In this document: positions 7,865 to 18,008 of the stretch, piece after piece | Layout: every line of letters begins with the position of its first letter | How positions within the stretch are numbered: position 1 is the first letter of the stretch | Assembly: GCA_020634215.1 (NCBI GenBank) | Contig: JACKCD010000027.1 | Span: 1 to 64,000, forward strand | DNA length: 64,000 nucleotides | DNA from: Ardenticatenaceae bacterium | Lineage (GTDB): Bacteria; Chloroflexota; Anaerolineae; Promineifilales; Promineifilaceae | Reading direction: 5' to 3' | The notes under the pieces: model-generated | The model's database searches: none | What the model saw: the letters and a program-made list of their open reading frames with translations, nothing else | What the model was told of the DNA's origin: nothing | Position numbers and translations under genes: made by a program

Positions 7865-9295
7865 ATGAACGCTTTACGCTTCTTGAGCTTGTGTGTCCTC
7901 TTGCTGTTGGTTGCTGCCTGTTCAGCAGGGGAGGCGGCGTTGCCAACAACAGCTGCGATCAGTGAAGTGACGACCAGCTTGCCCACCCATACGCCAGTCT
8001 CCCCAGCGGCCCCAACTGCCACGCTTCCCGCCACTAACACCCCAACCTCCCCAACGTTGCCCCCTACCCTTACATCCACACCACCAGCACCTACAGCTAC
8101 TGCCCTTCCAACCGCCACCCCCTCCGTTCCTTTTACACAGGGAACCCTCTATTTTATTTGGCAACCTGATCCCAAACCCGCTCCGGAAGATATGGGGCTA
8201 GATGAAGCTCCAGCTAAGAATTTGTATGCCGCCATTCCTAGCCAAGTGCCAGATGAATGGAAAATAACACCTGTCTTGACAAATATACGCTGCTTTTGCC
8301 AACCTAAATTATCGCCTGGCAATTCCCAACTGGCTTTTATCCAAACAGAGGATAGCAATCAAGATGGATACTTTTACACCTCTGAGGATAGGCAAACACT
8401 CTACACCTACAATTTATTAGAAAACCAGCTAACCCGCTTAGATCATTTTGATTTCTCGGAACAATATAGCTGGTTAAGCGACAATGAAACTCTTTTGTAC
8501 AGGTATAGATACAATGCAAATTGGGGACTTACGAAAACTGATGGTTTCCCTTCGGTTCCCTTAGTTAATAACCTACAAGGAATGCCTGAAACTCCTCTCA
8601 ATATACGCCATTTAGATAATTCCCCGAATGGACAGCTACAAGCCATTACCATTTGGACAAACTCCTCAAGAATTCAACTTGCTTTATTCGACATAACTCA
8701 AGAAACGATAACACCAATCCTTGACGCTAACGGAAGTGACATTTTGATCTCTTGGTCTCCTGATAATCAACGGTTAGCTGCAACCCTTATCGCTGGAACC
8801 CAAGAGCTTTATGTGATCGACACGGAAACATTGTCAGCGGCCCAGATAGTAACCACGGAAAACTTAGAAAAACGAATCTACCCACCCGCTTGGTCTCCTC
8901 AAGGAGAATGGTTAGCTTTTGTGGAAAACAAGACTACACTGTGGAGTTGGCACCGGCCAACAGCCACAGTCGCGCAGCTTGCTAGTAAAAACTTTGTTGG
9001 CTCGCCAGTTTGGTCTCCCCATAAGGACATGGTTGCCGTCAGCTTTACAACAGATGAGGCAGGTGGCATCCTGTTAGCCAATCCAGCGGAAAAAAGTTTA
9101 GCTGAACTAACCCTCGACAGCACGCCGATTGGCTCTCCTATTTGGACACCCGATGGACAGTGGCTCTTGTTTCCAGCCAAACAAAATGAGACAACCGGTT
9201 ACTATCTGATTCACCATCAAGGTGGTGATGTCTATCCGGTTTTTGACACGACAGGTCTCTATGAGCCAAGCGACTTTTTCTGGCTATCCAACTAG
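7865..9295 (+). CDS. Lipoprotein with TolB/PD40-like beta-propeller
   Basis: 476 residues. A lipobox (LLLLVAAC, Cys about residue 19) predicts export and lipidation, followed by a Thr/Pro-rich stalk (about 45-90). The rest carries propeller blades with SPGNSQLAF, WSPDNQRLA, WSPQGEWLA, WSPHKDMVA and WTPDGQWLL. The start ATG has AAGGATTG upstream. It is a probable paralogue of the frameshifted gene just upstream and in the same transcription unit. Base composition becomes visibly AT-richer from about 8150, unlike the first 300 bases of this gene. Confidence 0.8.
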   Translation: MNALRFLSLCVLLLLVAACSAGEAALPTTAAISEVTTSLPTHTPVSPAAPTATLPATNTPTSPTLPPTLTSTPPAPTATALPTATPSVPFTQGTLYFIWQPDPKPAPEDMGLDEAPAKNLYAAIPSQVPDEWKITPVLTNIRCFCQPKLSPGNSQLAFIQTEDSNQDGYFYTSEDRQTLYTYNLLENQLTRLDHFDFSEQYSWLSDNETLLYRYRYNANWGLTKTDGFPSVPLVNNLQGMPETPLNIRHLDNSPNGQLQAITIWTNSSRIQLALFDITQETITPILDANGSDILISWSPDNQRLAATLIAGTQELYVIDTETLSAAQIVTTENLEKRIYPPAWSPQGEWLAFVENKTTLWSWHRPTATVAQLASKNFVGSPVWSPHKDMVAVSFTTDEAGGILLANPAEKSLAELTLDSTPIGSPIWTPDGQWLLFPAKQNETTGYYLIHHQGGDVYPVFDTTGLYEPSDFFWLSN

Positions 9296-9342
9296 ACGCT
9301 AAAACAGTCCCTTCCCACACAAACATCTAATACGAGGTTGCT

Positions 9343-12300
9343 ATGCACAAAAAATTACTCTTCCTCTCTTTTGTCAATATCATGTATTGGGCTAATCTTT
9401 TTTACTTGGTGAAACCAGAATCACTTCCGATCAACACTTTTGAAATAGTCCAAGCGCAAACTCAACCACCTAGCCCATTTTTGGGGGCTGTTTACTATGG
9501 GCAAAAAGCAGTTAATAACGTCTTTGATCATCAATATCCTTTTTTCCAACCCAAAGACGATGGGAATAACTTTGTTGCACATTATGATGGTAATTTTCTA
9601 GGTGATGATGAGCCTATTCCAGATGGGTATGGTTATGATCAACACTTGGGGGTTGATTACTATATGGAGTATCAACCCATTCTTGCCGGAGCCAGTGGGA
9701 GGGTTTTAGAAGCTGGCTGGTCGGATTCTACAAATCACCAGCGGCTTTATGGCCTTCACGTCCAAATGATTCATGATGCCAACCAAAACTACCGGGTCTT
9801 GTATGGACATATGAGTGCACTCACCGTTGAAACGGGGGATGAGATTACCTTGTCCGACCTGCAAGATAATAGCCGCAAGAGAATAATAGGCATTAGTGGC
9901 AATACAGGCTCTGTAAGAGGCGGTTGCCCTCCTGTTTACGAAAACCCTTTATGCTCTCCCCATCTACATTTAGAAGTCCGTACTTTTGGTCACGTAGAGC
10001 CAGAAAAAAATAATATTCCTGTTGATCCATATGGCTGGATTGGAGACCTGCAAAACCCATCAGTAGCAGATCCATGGGCAACCCATCCTGATGGTATTGG
10101 CGCAGTCAGCTACAATCTTTGGCAAAATCGGCCGGCGACGTGGTCTCCTCAATACAATGCTAGCGGCTCCAACGGCCCTGCTATTGCAGCACCCCCTATA
10201 AATGACAGAGTGTATATTATTGATGACAGCAATCCATCAGCTTTTAGTACCACTGGAACCTGTTGGCATAATGAAAATGTTTTTGTAGGGCTTAATAATA
10301 GTTACCATTGGTCTCTGTCTCAGGAGACAGCTTCAATATGTGAAGCCAAATGGGCTATCGACTTGGATGAGTTTCAAGCAATGCCCGGTGATTATGATGT
10401 GTACGTGCGTGTTCCCGAAGTTATCTCTAGAACACTTAGTGCCACATACAGCATTCATCATGCTAGTAGTGTGGATGAAGGTAAAGTTGTGCAAGCAACC
10501 TATCCCAATACTGCACATGATGCGTGGGCATATATTGGCCAGTACAATTTTATTATAGATGACACAATAGCAGAGTTTATTACCTTGACAAACTCTACGA
10601 TTGAACAGGACGCAAATTTAGGAAACGTTGTTGTCGCAGATGCTATTCGCTTGACACCTGTTGATTCATCTTCTTCACCCCTCCCTCCACATAGCACAAG
10701 CTCAAAATTCTGGTTGGCTAATTATTCTACCAGCCAAGCCTTAGTCACGGATTTTTATATTAATGAAAATATTAGCCAGCCAATCAACAGCTTTGGCTCA
10801 TCTGTTCGTGCCGCATCCGCTTCGCGCAGTAGTGCTAACATTGCCTATTATTTGCTAGACAACAATGAGATTTGGCACACGACAAACGGCGGTCAAAGCT
10901 TTAGTCAAACAAATTTTGACTCCAGTGGTTATGACGCTACGGATGTCTTTGTTTCATATAGCAACCCGCTAGAACTTTGGGTTGTTGTCAATAATGGCGA
11001 CGGCTCAACCAATTGCAATGACACAACAGCTTGGGCACGCCTTTATCATTCTGCCAACGGCGGCAATAGTTGGTCATGGAGTCGTATTCAAGACCCTGAA
11101 GCATACTGCATTCGTTCGGTTAATCGTGGAGCCGTCCATCCAACCAACAGCCAAATTCTCTATGTTGGCGGGCGCGGGGAAGGGCAGAATGGTAAATATG
11201 ATGCGATCATTTATCGTTCTCTGGATGGTGGAGCAAATTGGGAGCGCAATTGGAGCCACGATTGGGCTAACGGTCCAAACAATTCTTCACGCACCACTTC
11301 AATTGTGACACCAACTCGTGGCCGAAATGCTGGTTCCGTCTGGTATGCAGGCATTTGGGGAAACGGAGGTCTTTCACCGCAAGAATTGCATGGTGTTATT
11401 CGTAATCAAGGTAGTGGTTGGGTGTATAAAGCAATTGAAAATTGTGATGGATGTCCAACGGCAACTAGTATTGTGCGTGTTATTGACCTCGCAGTGGATG
11501 CCTGGGATGATCAACTTGTTTTAGCTTTGGTTGATGGATGGGGTATTTTCCGCTCAACAAATGGGGGAGAAACTTGGTCACAGGTCATTAGTAACAATGC
11601 TGTTAATACTGACTGGCGTATAAAGGCTGATCCAACCTTCCATAATACCTTTTGGCTAACAGGCCGGAATGTGAACGACAATAAGGGTTCTGGACTTTTT
11701 TATAGCGAGGATGGTGGGCAAACTTGGCAACGTGCCTTTACAGAGTCTGTTTTGTACTTAGGCGGCGGGACTGCCTATGGACGTACAGCCCTGGCCATAT
11801 CTCCCCTTTCTATTACTCAAGATGATGAAGTAACAACACCAGAGGGGACAGCCAAGATCATAGATGTCTTAGCCAATGATAGCGATCCAAATAACTTAAA
11901 CATTGAATCTGTCACCCAGCCAGAAAATGGTCAAGTAGGTGTTTCCGAGGAAGACATACCTGAATCAGGCTATTACTTAGCCACCAATTACTCCCGAATA
12001 ACCTATACACCAAATTCAGGGTTTATCGGCATCGATTATTTCACCTACACAGTGAGTGATGCAGATGGGCGAGAAAACACGGCTGTTGTTACAGTCATCG
12101 TTGGGGCTTGCAGCAGCCCACAGGCCAATTTTTCAGCTTCACCTACTAATGGAGAATCTCCGTTAATTGTTCAATTTACTGATGAATCTAGCTGTTTACC
12201 AACTACGTTTACTTGGAACTTTGGCGACGGCACGGCCGTGGCTAACGAGCAAAACCCAGTACACACATACACCCAACCCGGCAGCTACACCGTCTCCCTC

Positions 12301-15300
12301 ACCGTTAGCAACGCCAACGGCAGCGATACCGAAACAAGAACCAACTACATCACAATTAGCGAAACACCCACGGCCACGCCGACGGCCACCGACACCCCAG
12401 CGGCCACAGAAACCCCCACCAACACCGCTGTTCCCCCCACACCCACCGACACACCCACGGCGACCTTCACACCACTGCCGACAGAAACACCAACCCTTAC
12501 CGCCACCCCCAGCGGCCCCATCGTCCTGACCCCCAGCGCCGACGCACGGGTCAAAGTGGGTTCTACCAGCAATTATGGTAGCGACAGTAACCTACAGCTG
12601 CGGGATGGCACCCTGGACGGTGGCTCCATCTACCAAAGCTACCTCAAATTCGACCTGTCCACCCTCAGCGGCACCGTCACCCATGCCACGCTGCGGCTCT
12701 ATGCCTCAGACGGCAGCAGCAGCGGCGGCTCCGTCTACCCCGTCAGCAGCAGCAGTTGGGGGGAATTGACCATCAACGGCCAAAATGCTCCGGCCATGGG
12801 CAGCAGCGCCCTTGCCACCGTCGGCAGCGTCGGCAACGGCCAGTGGGTCGAATGGGACATCACCGGAGCCGTCAGCAGCGGTGGGCTATTGAGCCTAGGG
12901 CTAACCAATAGCTCCACCAACAGCGTCTATTACAACAGCCGCGAAACCGGGGCGTTGGCACCCCAGTTGGTCATCACGCTCAACGGAGTTGCTCCCACCG
13001 CGACACCAACAGATTCTGGTATCCCCACCGATACACCAACACCAACCCATACCCCAACCAGCACCCTCACGCCAACAAATACGCCGACACCCACCAACAC
13101 CCCCACTCCTGGCGGGCAGCAAAACTACCTCTTTGCCCCCATAGCCGATGCCCACGTCAAATCTACCAGCCCCACCGGGAATTACTATAATGCCCCCGAC
13201 CTCGTTTTACGTGATGGCTCCCCCACCTACAACAGCTATCTTCAATTTGCCGTTAACGGGGTCAGCGGCAGCGTCAGCCGCGCCACCCTGCGGCTCTATG
13301 CCACCGGCTCCGGCAGCGATGGCGGCACCGTCTATGCCGTTGGCAGCAACTGGACAGAAACCAACCTGACTTGGAACACCGCTCCCGCGTTGGCAACCGT
13401 GTTGGACAGTTCGCCCGGTGTGGCTTTGGGGCAATGGCTGGAGTTTGATGTAACCTCGGTGGTGACGGGCAATGGAACCGTGAGCTTTGGCATCCACACC
13501 CTTTCCAGCAACAGCGACAGCTACAGCAGCCGTGAAGGCAGCCAGCCGCCGCAATTGCTCATTGAAACGGGTGGCCCTACTCCCACGCCTACCCATACAC
13601 CAACGAAAACGCCTACGCCCACAGCCACCACCACGCCTGGGCCTACCAGCACCTTTACTCCCACGCCAACGGCCACCACTAACCCCAATCAGCCCATCTT
13701 CACCCCCGTCGCCGATGCCTATATCAAGGTGGGGAACAACACGACCACCTATGGATCCAGCGACCCCACCCAAATGCGGCTGCGCTTTGGCGACCCGGAT
13801 TATGATGGCTATCTGCGCTTTGCCGTGACAGGGGTGAGCAAGCAGGTGACGCAGGCGACGCTGCGGCTCTATGCCACCAGCAGCAATAGCAGCGATGCTG
13901 GCCGACTGTACCAGGTAGACAACAACTGGACAGAAACAGGGATTCACGGCAACAACGCCCCGCCGATGATTAGTGCCTTAGTGGATGGGGTGGGGTCAAC
14001 CAGCGCCAATCAGTGGGTCGAGTTTGATGTGAGCGACATTGTGATGGGCAACGGCACCTTTAGCTTTGGGCTGACCACCACCTCTGGCTCCAGCCATTAC
14101 TACAGCACCAAAGAGGGGAGCTATGCCCCGCAGTTGGTGTTGGTGTTGAACAACACCAGTGTGACCAGCCCAACGGCTAACTTCACCGCCACGCCGCTAA
14201 CGGGTACACCACCTTTGACGGTGGCCTTTAGCGACCAAACGACGGGGCAGCCCACAAGCTGGCTATGGGAGTTTGGCGATGGCACCACGGCGACGGTGCG
14301 CCACCCGGTGCATACGTATGCTAACGCGGGGACGTATACGGTGAAGTTGACGGTGGGGAATGCGGCCGGCAGCAGCAGCAAAACCAGAACATCCTATATT
14401 ACCGTCTCTACGCCGCCACCCACCACCTTCACACTGACCCCCGCAGACGTTGCAATTGGTGACGGCTTTGGGTTTTCGGTTGCGGTAGATGGCAATTATG
14501 CCGTGGTTGGTGCGCCCTTTGATGATAATAACAAAGGGGTGGATGCGGGTGCCGCCTATGTGTGGCAGTGGACGGGTACTGTTTGGGCAGAGGTTGCCAA
14601 ATTGACAGCCAGCGACGGCGTGAGCGATGGCCTCTTTGGCTGGAGCGTGGCGATTTCTGGCGACAGAATCATGATTGGGGCACCTTACCATGATTCGGAA
14701 GCAGGGGCAGTCTATATTTTCCAGCGCAGCGGGTCTAGTTGGAATCAGCAGGCAAAACTCAATGCCACGGATTGGGCGCAAGGGGACATGCTGGGAACGG
14801 CCGTTTCGCTCAACGGCAACTACGCTTTGGCCGGAGCACCCGGAAGAAACTATGGGGGAGCCTACATCTTTTACTGGAATGGCGCGAATTGGCAGCAAAC
14901 GGCCAAGCTCGCCCCAAGCGACGGCGGCTACAGTGGTAATTCTTTTGGTAAAGCCGTTGCCATCCAAAACGGGGTTGCCCTTGTGGGATCACCATACGAG
15001 CCTACCAATAGCAGCGGCGGTGATTACCGTGAAGACGCTGGCGCGGTCTATGCCTTCCGGCTATCCGGCTCAAGCTGGTCGCAAGAAGCCAAGCTAGTGG
15101 CAACGCCCCACAGCAGCAACGAGTATTTTGGTGACTCGGTGGCACTCGATAATGGGGTGGCTGTGGTTGGTGCATTTCTCACCCGTAAAGCGTATGTCTT
15201 TACCAACAGCGGCTCTAGCTGGGCGCAGCAGACCGTGCTCATACCTAACCAAGCGACAGGGGCGGTTTATGGCGTGGATGTGGTGGGGCAAACGGCCGTT

Positions 15301-15498
15301 CTTGGTCACGCCAACAAAATCACTTTGTTTGGGCAAGCTGGCAACAGTTGGACAGAAATTGATTCCATCTCCGAGATAATGGATATCAATTTTGGTCAGA
15401 CAGCCAGTCTAACCACAAACTGGTTGCTGATTGGTGCATCGGGTGATGATATCAGAGGCACGAACGCTGGTGCTGTTTATGTTTATCCCTTGAACTAG
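9343..15498 (+). CDS. Giant secreted multidomain protein (M23, golvesin-like, Asp-box, PKD, DNRLRE, FG-GAP)
   Basis: 2051 residues. Domains in order: signal sequence (1-36); M23/LytM-like domain with HLGVDY (about 100) and SPHLHLEVR (about 206); golvesin-like domain (290-440); Asp-box/VPS10-like propeller (450-825) with NGGQSF, NGGNSW, DGGANW, NGGETW and DGGQTW; cadherin-like domain with VLANDSD (826-921); PKD domain (922-1006); three DNRLRE/CBM96-like modules (about 1062-1216, 1259-1407, 1451-1603) joined by Thr/Pro linkers; a second PKD (1609-1690); and a C-terminal FG-GAP propeller (1695-2051). The role is probably adhesion or wall/polysaccharide binding; whether M23 is catalytic is unproven. 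Composition shifts from AT-rich to GC-rich near 12230, suggesting a mosaic origin. Confidence 0.85.
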   Translation: MHKKLLFLSFVNIMYWANLFYLVKPESLPINTFEIVQAQTQPPSPFLGAVYYGQKAVNNVFDHQYPFFQPKDDGNNFVAHYDGNFLGDDEPIPDGYGYDQHLGVDYYMEYQPILAGASGRVLEAGWSDSTNHQRLYGLHVQMIHDANQNYRVLYGHMSALTVETGDEITLSDLQDNSRKRIIGISGNTGSVRGGCPPVYENPLCSPHLHLEVRTFGHVEPEKNNIPVDPYGWIGDLQNPSVADPWATHPDGIGAVSYNLWQNRPATWSPQYNASGSNGPAIAAPPINDRVYIIDDSNPSAFSTTGTCWHNENVFVGLNNSYHWSLSQETASICEAKWAIDLDEFQAMPGDYDVYVRVPEVISRTLSATYSIHHASSVDEGKVVQATYPNTAHDAWAYIGQYNFIIDDTIAEFITLTNSTIEQDANLGNVVVADAIRLTPVDSSSSPLPPHSTSSKFWLANYSTSQALVTDFYINENISQPINSFGSSVRAASASRSSANIAYYLLDNNEIWHTTNGGQSFSQTNFDSSGYDATDVFVSYSNPLELWVVVNNGDGSTNCNDTTAWARLYHSANGGNSWSWSRIQDPEAYCIRSVNRGAVHPTNSQILYVGGRGEGQNGKYDAIIYRSLDGGANWERNWSHDWANGPNNSSRTTSIVTPTRGRNAGSVWYAGIWGNGGLSPQELHGVIRNQGSGWVYKAIENCDGCPTATSIVRVIDLAVDAWDDQLVLALVDGWGIFRSTNGGETWSQVISNNAVNTDWRIKADPTFHNTFWLTGRNVNDNKGSGLFYSEDGGQTWQRAFTESVLYLGGGTAYGRTALAISPLSITQDDEVTTPEGTAKIIDVLANDSDPNNLNIESVTQPENGQVGVSEEDIPESGYYLATNYSRITYTPNSGFIGIDYFTYTVSDADGRENTAVVTVIVGACSSPQANFSASPTNGESPLIVQFTDESSCLPTTFTWNFGDGTAVANEQNPVHTYTQPGSYTVSLTVSNANGSDTETRTNYITISETPTATPTATDTPAATETPTNTAVPPTPTDTPTATFTPLPTETPTLTATPSGPIVLTPSADARVKVGSTSNYGSDSNLQLRDGTLDGGSIYQSYLKFDLSTLSGTVTHATLRLYASDGSSSGGSVYPVSSSSWGELTINGQNAPAMGSSALATVGSVGNGQWVEWDITGAVSSGGLLSLGLTNSSTNSVYYNSRETGALAPQLVITLNGVAPTATPTDSGIPTDTPTPTHTPTSTLTPTNTPTPTNTPTPGGQQNYLFAPIADAHVKSTSPTGNYYNAPDLVLRDGSPTYNSYLQFAVNGVSGSVSRATLRLYATGSGSDGGTVYAVGSNWTETNLTWNTAPALATVLDSSPGVALGQWLEFDVTSVVTGNGTVSFGIHTLSSNSDSYSSREGSQPPQLLIETGGPTPTPTHTPTKTPTPTATTTPGPTSTFTPTPTATTNPNQPIFTPVADAYIKVGNNTTTYGSSDPTQMRLRFGDPDYDGYLRFAVTGVSKQVTQATLRLYATSSNSSDAGRLYQVDNNWTETGIHGNNAPPMISALVDGVGSTSANQWVEFDVSDIVMGNGTFSFGLTTTSGSSHYYSTKEGSYAPQLVLVLNNTSVTSPTANFTATPLTGTPPLTVAFSDQTTGQPTSWLWEFGDGTTATVRHPVHTYANAGTYTVKLTVGNAAGSSSKTRTSYITVSTPPPTTFTLTPADVAIGDGFGFSVAVDGNYAVVGAPFDDNNKGVDAGAAYVWQWTGTVWAEVAKLTASDGVSDGLFGWSVAISGDRIMIGAPYHDSEAGAVYIFQRSGSSWNQQAKLNATDWAQGDMLGTAVSLNGNYALAGAPGRNYGGAYIFYWNGANWQQTAKLAPSDGGYSGNSFGKAVAIQNGVALVGSPYEPTNSSGGDYREDAGAVYAFRLSGSSWSQEAKLVATPHSSNEYFGDSVALDNGVAVVGAFLTRKAYVFTNSGSSWAQQTVLIPNQATGAVYGVDVVGQTAVLGHANKITLFGQAGNSWTEIDSISEIMDINFGQTASLTTNWLLIGASGDDIRGTNAGAVYVYPLN

Positions 15499-15514
15499 CC
15501 CAGGGAAGGTGACG

Positions 15515-15592
15515 TAGGGCGTATGCAATACGCCCCTACCGTCCTGTTGTGGACGGGTCATGTAGAGACGCAAAATTTTGCGTCTCTACGTC
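15515..15592. repeat. Paired palindromic repeats, families D and E
   Basis: GTAGGGCGTATGCAATACGC (15515-15540) is followed by the perfect palindrome GTAGAGACGCAAAATTTTGC... (15562-15590). The same two families occur together in the same order near 6251-6329. They lie between convergent genes and may serve as a bidirectional transcript end. Confidence 0.85.
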
Positions 15593-15615
15593 ACCCACCC
15601 ACATACACCCGCAAA

Positions 15616-16365
15616 CTACCCGTTGTTTTTACTGACCAAAACAAGATAGCCGATGCCGCCGATGAGGGCAAAAATGAACCATTGGATGGCATAGCTGAGG
15701 TGGGGGCCTTCGGAAAGGTCTATGACCTGTTCAGCGCGGAAGGGTGGGGCTTGGTTGTCGCCCGCTTGGGGCGTTTGAATGAGGTAAACAGGCAGCAGGG
15801 TGTAAGGTAGTTGCGGCTGGATTTGGGCAATGTCTACACGGAACCATTCCAGCGGCGGCTGGTCGCTGCTGCTGCCGCTGGCGCGAGACACCGTTTCGGT
15901 TAGCCCAATGTAGCCGTGGATGGTTTGCTGGCCGGGTTGGTCGTATTGGCGGCGGTTGGAAACGGCCGTTTCTGCCTCAGGAATCCAGCCCCGGTTCACC
16001 AAAACGGCCGTTTTGCCATCAGCCAGCACTAATGGAGCCAGCAAATAGGCACCGGGTCGCCCCTGCCATAGCTGCAATTTCACAATGCCCTGCTGGTCAA
16101 AGTCAAACGTGCCGCTGGCGACGGCCTGACGGTCTTTGAGAGGGGTGAGGTCAGGGGGGAAAACGGCCGTTGCCAAATCCAGTGGCTCCGATTGCAGCAC
16201 CGCCAGCAGTGCCGCATTCGCTTCCCGCCGCTGTGCCAGCCGGTCTAATTGCCAAATCCCCATCCGCACAAACAGTGCCATGATTGCCAGCACCAGAATC
16301 GTCACCCACCACCACTTGCGGCTTACCAATGCCGCCAGCAGCACCCCAAATCTTGGCATAGTCAT
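15616..16365 (-). CDS. SURF1 family cytochrome oxidase assembly protein
   Basis: 249 residues with membrane helices at each end (about 19-36 and 228-245) and a large loop between, as in Surf1/Shy1. The family motifs GIWQLDR, AVLVNRGWI and GPHLSYAIQWFIFA are present. Surf1 helps insert heme a into oxidase subunit I. The start ATG 16365 overlaps the ctaG stop by ATGA, so it is coupled to ctaG and is the last gene of the oxidase cluster. The coding sequence carries three AACGGCCGTT palindromes. Confidence 0.9.
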   Translation of the reverse strand: MTMPRFGVLLAALVSRKWWWVTILVLAIMALFVRMGIWQLDRLAQRREANAALLAVLQSEPLDLATAVFPPDLTPLKDRQAVASGTFDFDQQGIVKLQLWQGRPGAYLLAPLVLADGKTAVLVNRGWIPEAETAVSNRRQYDQPGQQTIHGYIGLTETVSRASGSSSDQPPLEWFRVDIAQIQPQLPYTLLPVYLIQTPQAGDNQAPPFRAEQVIDLSEGPHLSYAIQWFIFALIGGIGYLVLVSKNNG

Positions 16366-17294
16366 GATGGCCTCTTAATTCCAGGCGCCGCTACGATCTT
16401 CTCGTTACCCCAATTGTCTTTTTCTGACAGCCTTGGTTTTTTGCTTTCCCCACCTAACATGCGTGCAATGAGTACCAACGCCGCAATCAAAAACATCATG
16501 CTGCCGGGAATCCACATGATGATGCCGCCAATGCGTTGGTCGGTTAAAGCGTCAATACCCCACAGCCGTGGAACCGATAAATAGTAGGTGTAGGCAACCT
16601 CTGGCAGAAACGCTAACACAACGCCCACCACCATGTTGGGCGGCACCGCGCCAATCAAAAAAGCAATCCGCCCTAAAAGGCTTTTCTGTTCGTGGATATA
16701 TGGCCCGGCACCTGTGGCATACCACCAGAAAACCATGCTTGCCACAAAAAAGGTCAGGTGTTCGAGATTATGAACCCATTCATAGCGCAGAGCCGCATTG
16801 TACATATTGGGGTCATGCCAACCAATAACCGACACCACCCACACCAGCCAGATAATGCCGGGAGAGGTGGCGACGCGCAGCCCACGCCGGAACGATGATT
16901 GTTTGTGTAGTAAACGGCTTAGCCCTCCGCCAACTTTTAGCCGCCAGCCATCAGGCAGCCCCCAAAGGATAAAGGGCATGGGGTTTGCTAAAAAGAGTAG
17001 AGGGGGAGCTATCATGATCAGCAGCAAGTGCTGGATCATGTGCATAAAAAAGAGCTGCTGCCCCAAGGGGGCGATGGGGGAGATGAGGGCTAGGGCGATG
17101 AAAAAGAGGCCGAGTAGGTAGGAGCCAAATCGCCAGCGTGAGGTTAATTTACGGCCGTTTTTCCCCCCCGCATTTGTCCGCCGCCATAAACGCCACCACC
17201 CCCTAGAATAAAGCGTCCCGGCCAAGGCCAGGACGACAATTACTTCTATACGCCAATCCCATGAGAGCAATACAGCTTTTAGGACGGGATCCAT
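16362..17294 (-). CDS. ctaG: Cytochrome c oxidase assembly protein CtaG (caa3_CtaG)
   Basis: 310-residue multi-pass membrane protein of the caa3_CtaG family, unrelated to the eukaryotic Cox11 type. Characteristic elements are FFMHMIQHLLLIMIAPPLL near residue 85 with conserved His residues, HNLEHLTFF near 178 and several further hydrophobic segments. It is thought to deliver copper or otherwise assist assembly of caa3-type oxidases. The product begins MDPVLKAVLLSWDWR. The gene lies between ctaE and surf1, with a family B hairpin on the ctaE side. Confidence 0.9.
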   Translation of the reverse strand: MDPVLKAVLLSWDWRIEVIVVLALAGTLYSRGWWRLWRRTNAGGKNGRKLTSRWRFGSYLLGLFFIALALISPIAPLGQQLFFMHMIQHLLLIMIAPPLLFLANPMPFILWGLPDGWRLKVGGGLSRLLHKQSSFRRGLRVATSPGIIWLVWVVSVIGWHDPNMYNAALRYEWVHNLEHLTFFVASMVFWWYATGAGPYIHEQKSLLGRIAFLIGAVPPNMVVGVVLAFLPEVAYTYYLSVPRLWGIDALTDQRIGGIIMWIPGSMMFLIAALVLIARMLGGESKKPRLSEKDNWGNEKIVAAPGIKRPS

Positions 17295-17297
17295 TTT

Positions 17298-17366
17298 CGG
17301 TAATCAGTTATCAGTAACCGGTAATCAACTACTGATAACTGATTACCGATTACTGATTACCAGTAA
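17298..17366. repeat. Palindromic repeat, family B
   Basis: CGGTAATCAGTTATCAGTAACCGGTAATC faces GATAACTGATTACCGATTACTG and the structure ends next to the ctaE stop. Same family as 2300-2381 and 26671-26742. Confidence 0.85.
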
Positions 17367-18008
17367 TTATCCATGAAAAGGTGTGCCAATGAGATAGAGT
17401 GCTGGGTAGAAGAAAACCCAGATCACATCAACATAGTGCCAGTAAATAGCACACGCCTCGACACCCCAATGCTTTTCCACCGAAAAATGACCGCGACGGC
17501 CGTTATTCCACACAATCAGCAAAAAGATGATGCCACTCAATACGTGCAGCGCGTGCATCCCCGTCATGGCAAAGAAAATGCCCGACACCACCCCATCTGA
17601 TGGCTTCAAATGCCCAAATATCTCAATGCCAGCCACATTGGCTTCCAGGCCAAAAATGTTCCATTCCATTACCACTACGCCAACAAAAAAGACCGCGCCT
17701 AAAATAGCGGCTATCATATAGCTGGTAAGGAACGTGCGGCGATCACCATGTCCCATTGCCGTTTCACCACGGTAGACAAAATAGCTACTTACCAAAAGCA
17801 CGCTGGTGGTGATTAGACCCAGCTCCTGGCTCAGTTCGGGACGATGATTGCCCCACAAAACAAAGCGAGCAGACAACAGCGCAATAAACAGAAATAGCTC
17901 TGAAAAGCAAAACAGCCATAGACCCAGCCGATTGCTCTTCAATTGGATTCCATAGGGCATTTCATGACCATGTGCATGGTCATCATGATGTGCAGTAACG
18001 GCGCTCAT
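17367..18008 (-). CDS. ctaE: Cytochrome c oxidase subunit III
   Basis: 213 residues and about five membrane helices. Subunit III features are visible: a His-rich N-terminus (HHDDHAHGHEMPYG), then LGLWLFCFSELFLFIALLSA, GMHALHVLSG (about 155) and HYVDVIWVFFYPALYL at the C-terminus. It stabilizes subunit I and supports proton uptake. The start is taken as ATG 18008, sharing one base with the ctaF stop (TGATG); the TTG at 18011 is less likely. It is short relative to E. coli or mitochondrial subunit III but normal for Chloroflexota and Bacillus-type oxidases. Confidence 0.93.
   Translation of the reverse strand: MSAVTAHHDDHAHGHEMPYGIQLKSNRLGLWLFCFSELFLFIALLSARFVLWGNHRPELSQELGLITTSVLLVSSYFVYRGETAMGHGDRRTFLTSYMIAAILGAVFFVGVVVMEWNIFGLEANVAGIEIFGHLKPSDGVVSGIFFAMTGMHALHVLSGIIFLLIVWNNGRRGHFSVEKHWGVEACAIYWHYVDVIWVFFYPALYLIGTPFHG

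Noticed and set aside
13207..13947. 246-codon minus-strand frame inside the giant gene
   Set aside because: Low-complexity shadow of the repetitive Ser/Thr/Gly-rich coding strand.
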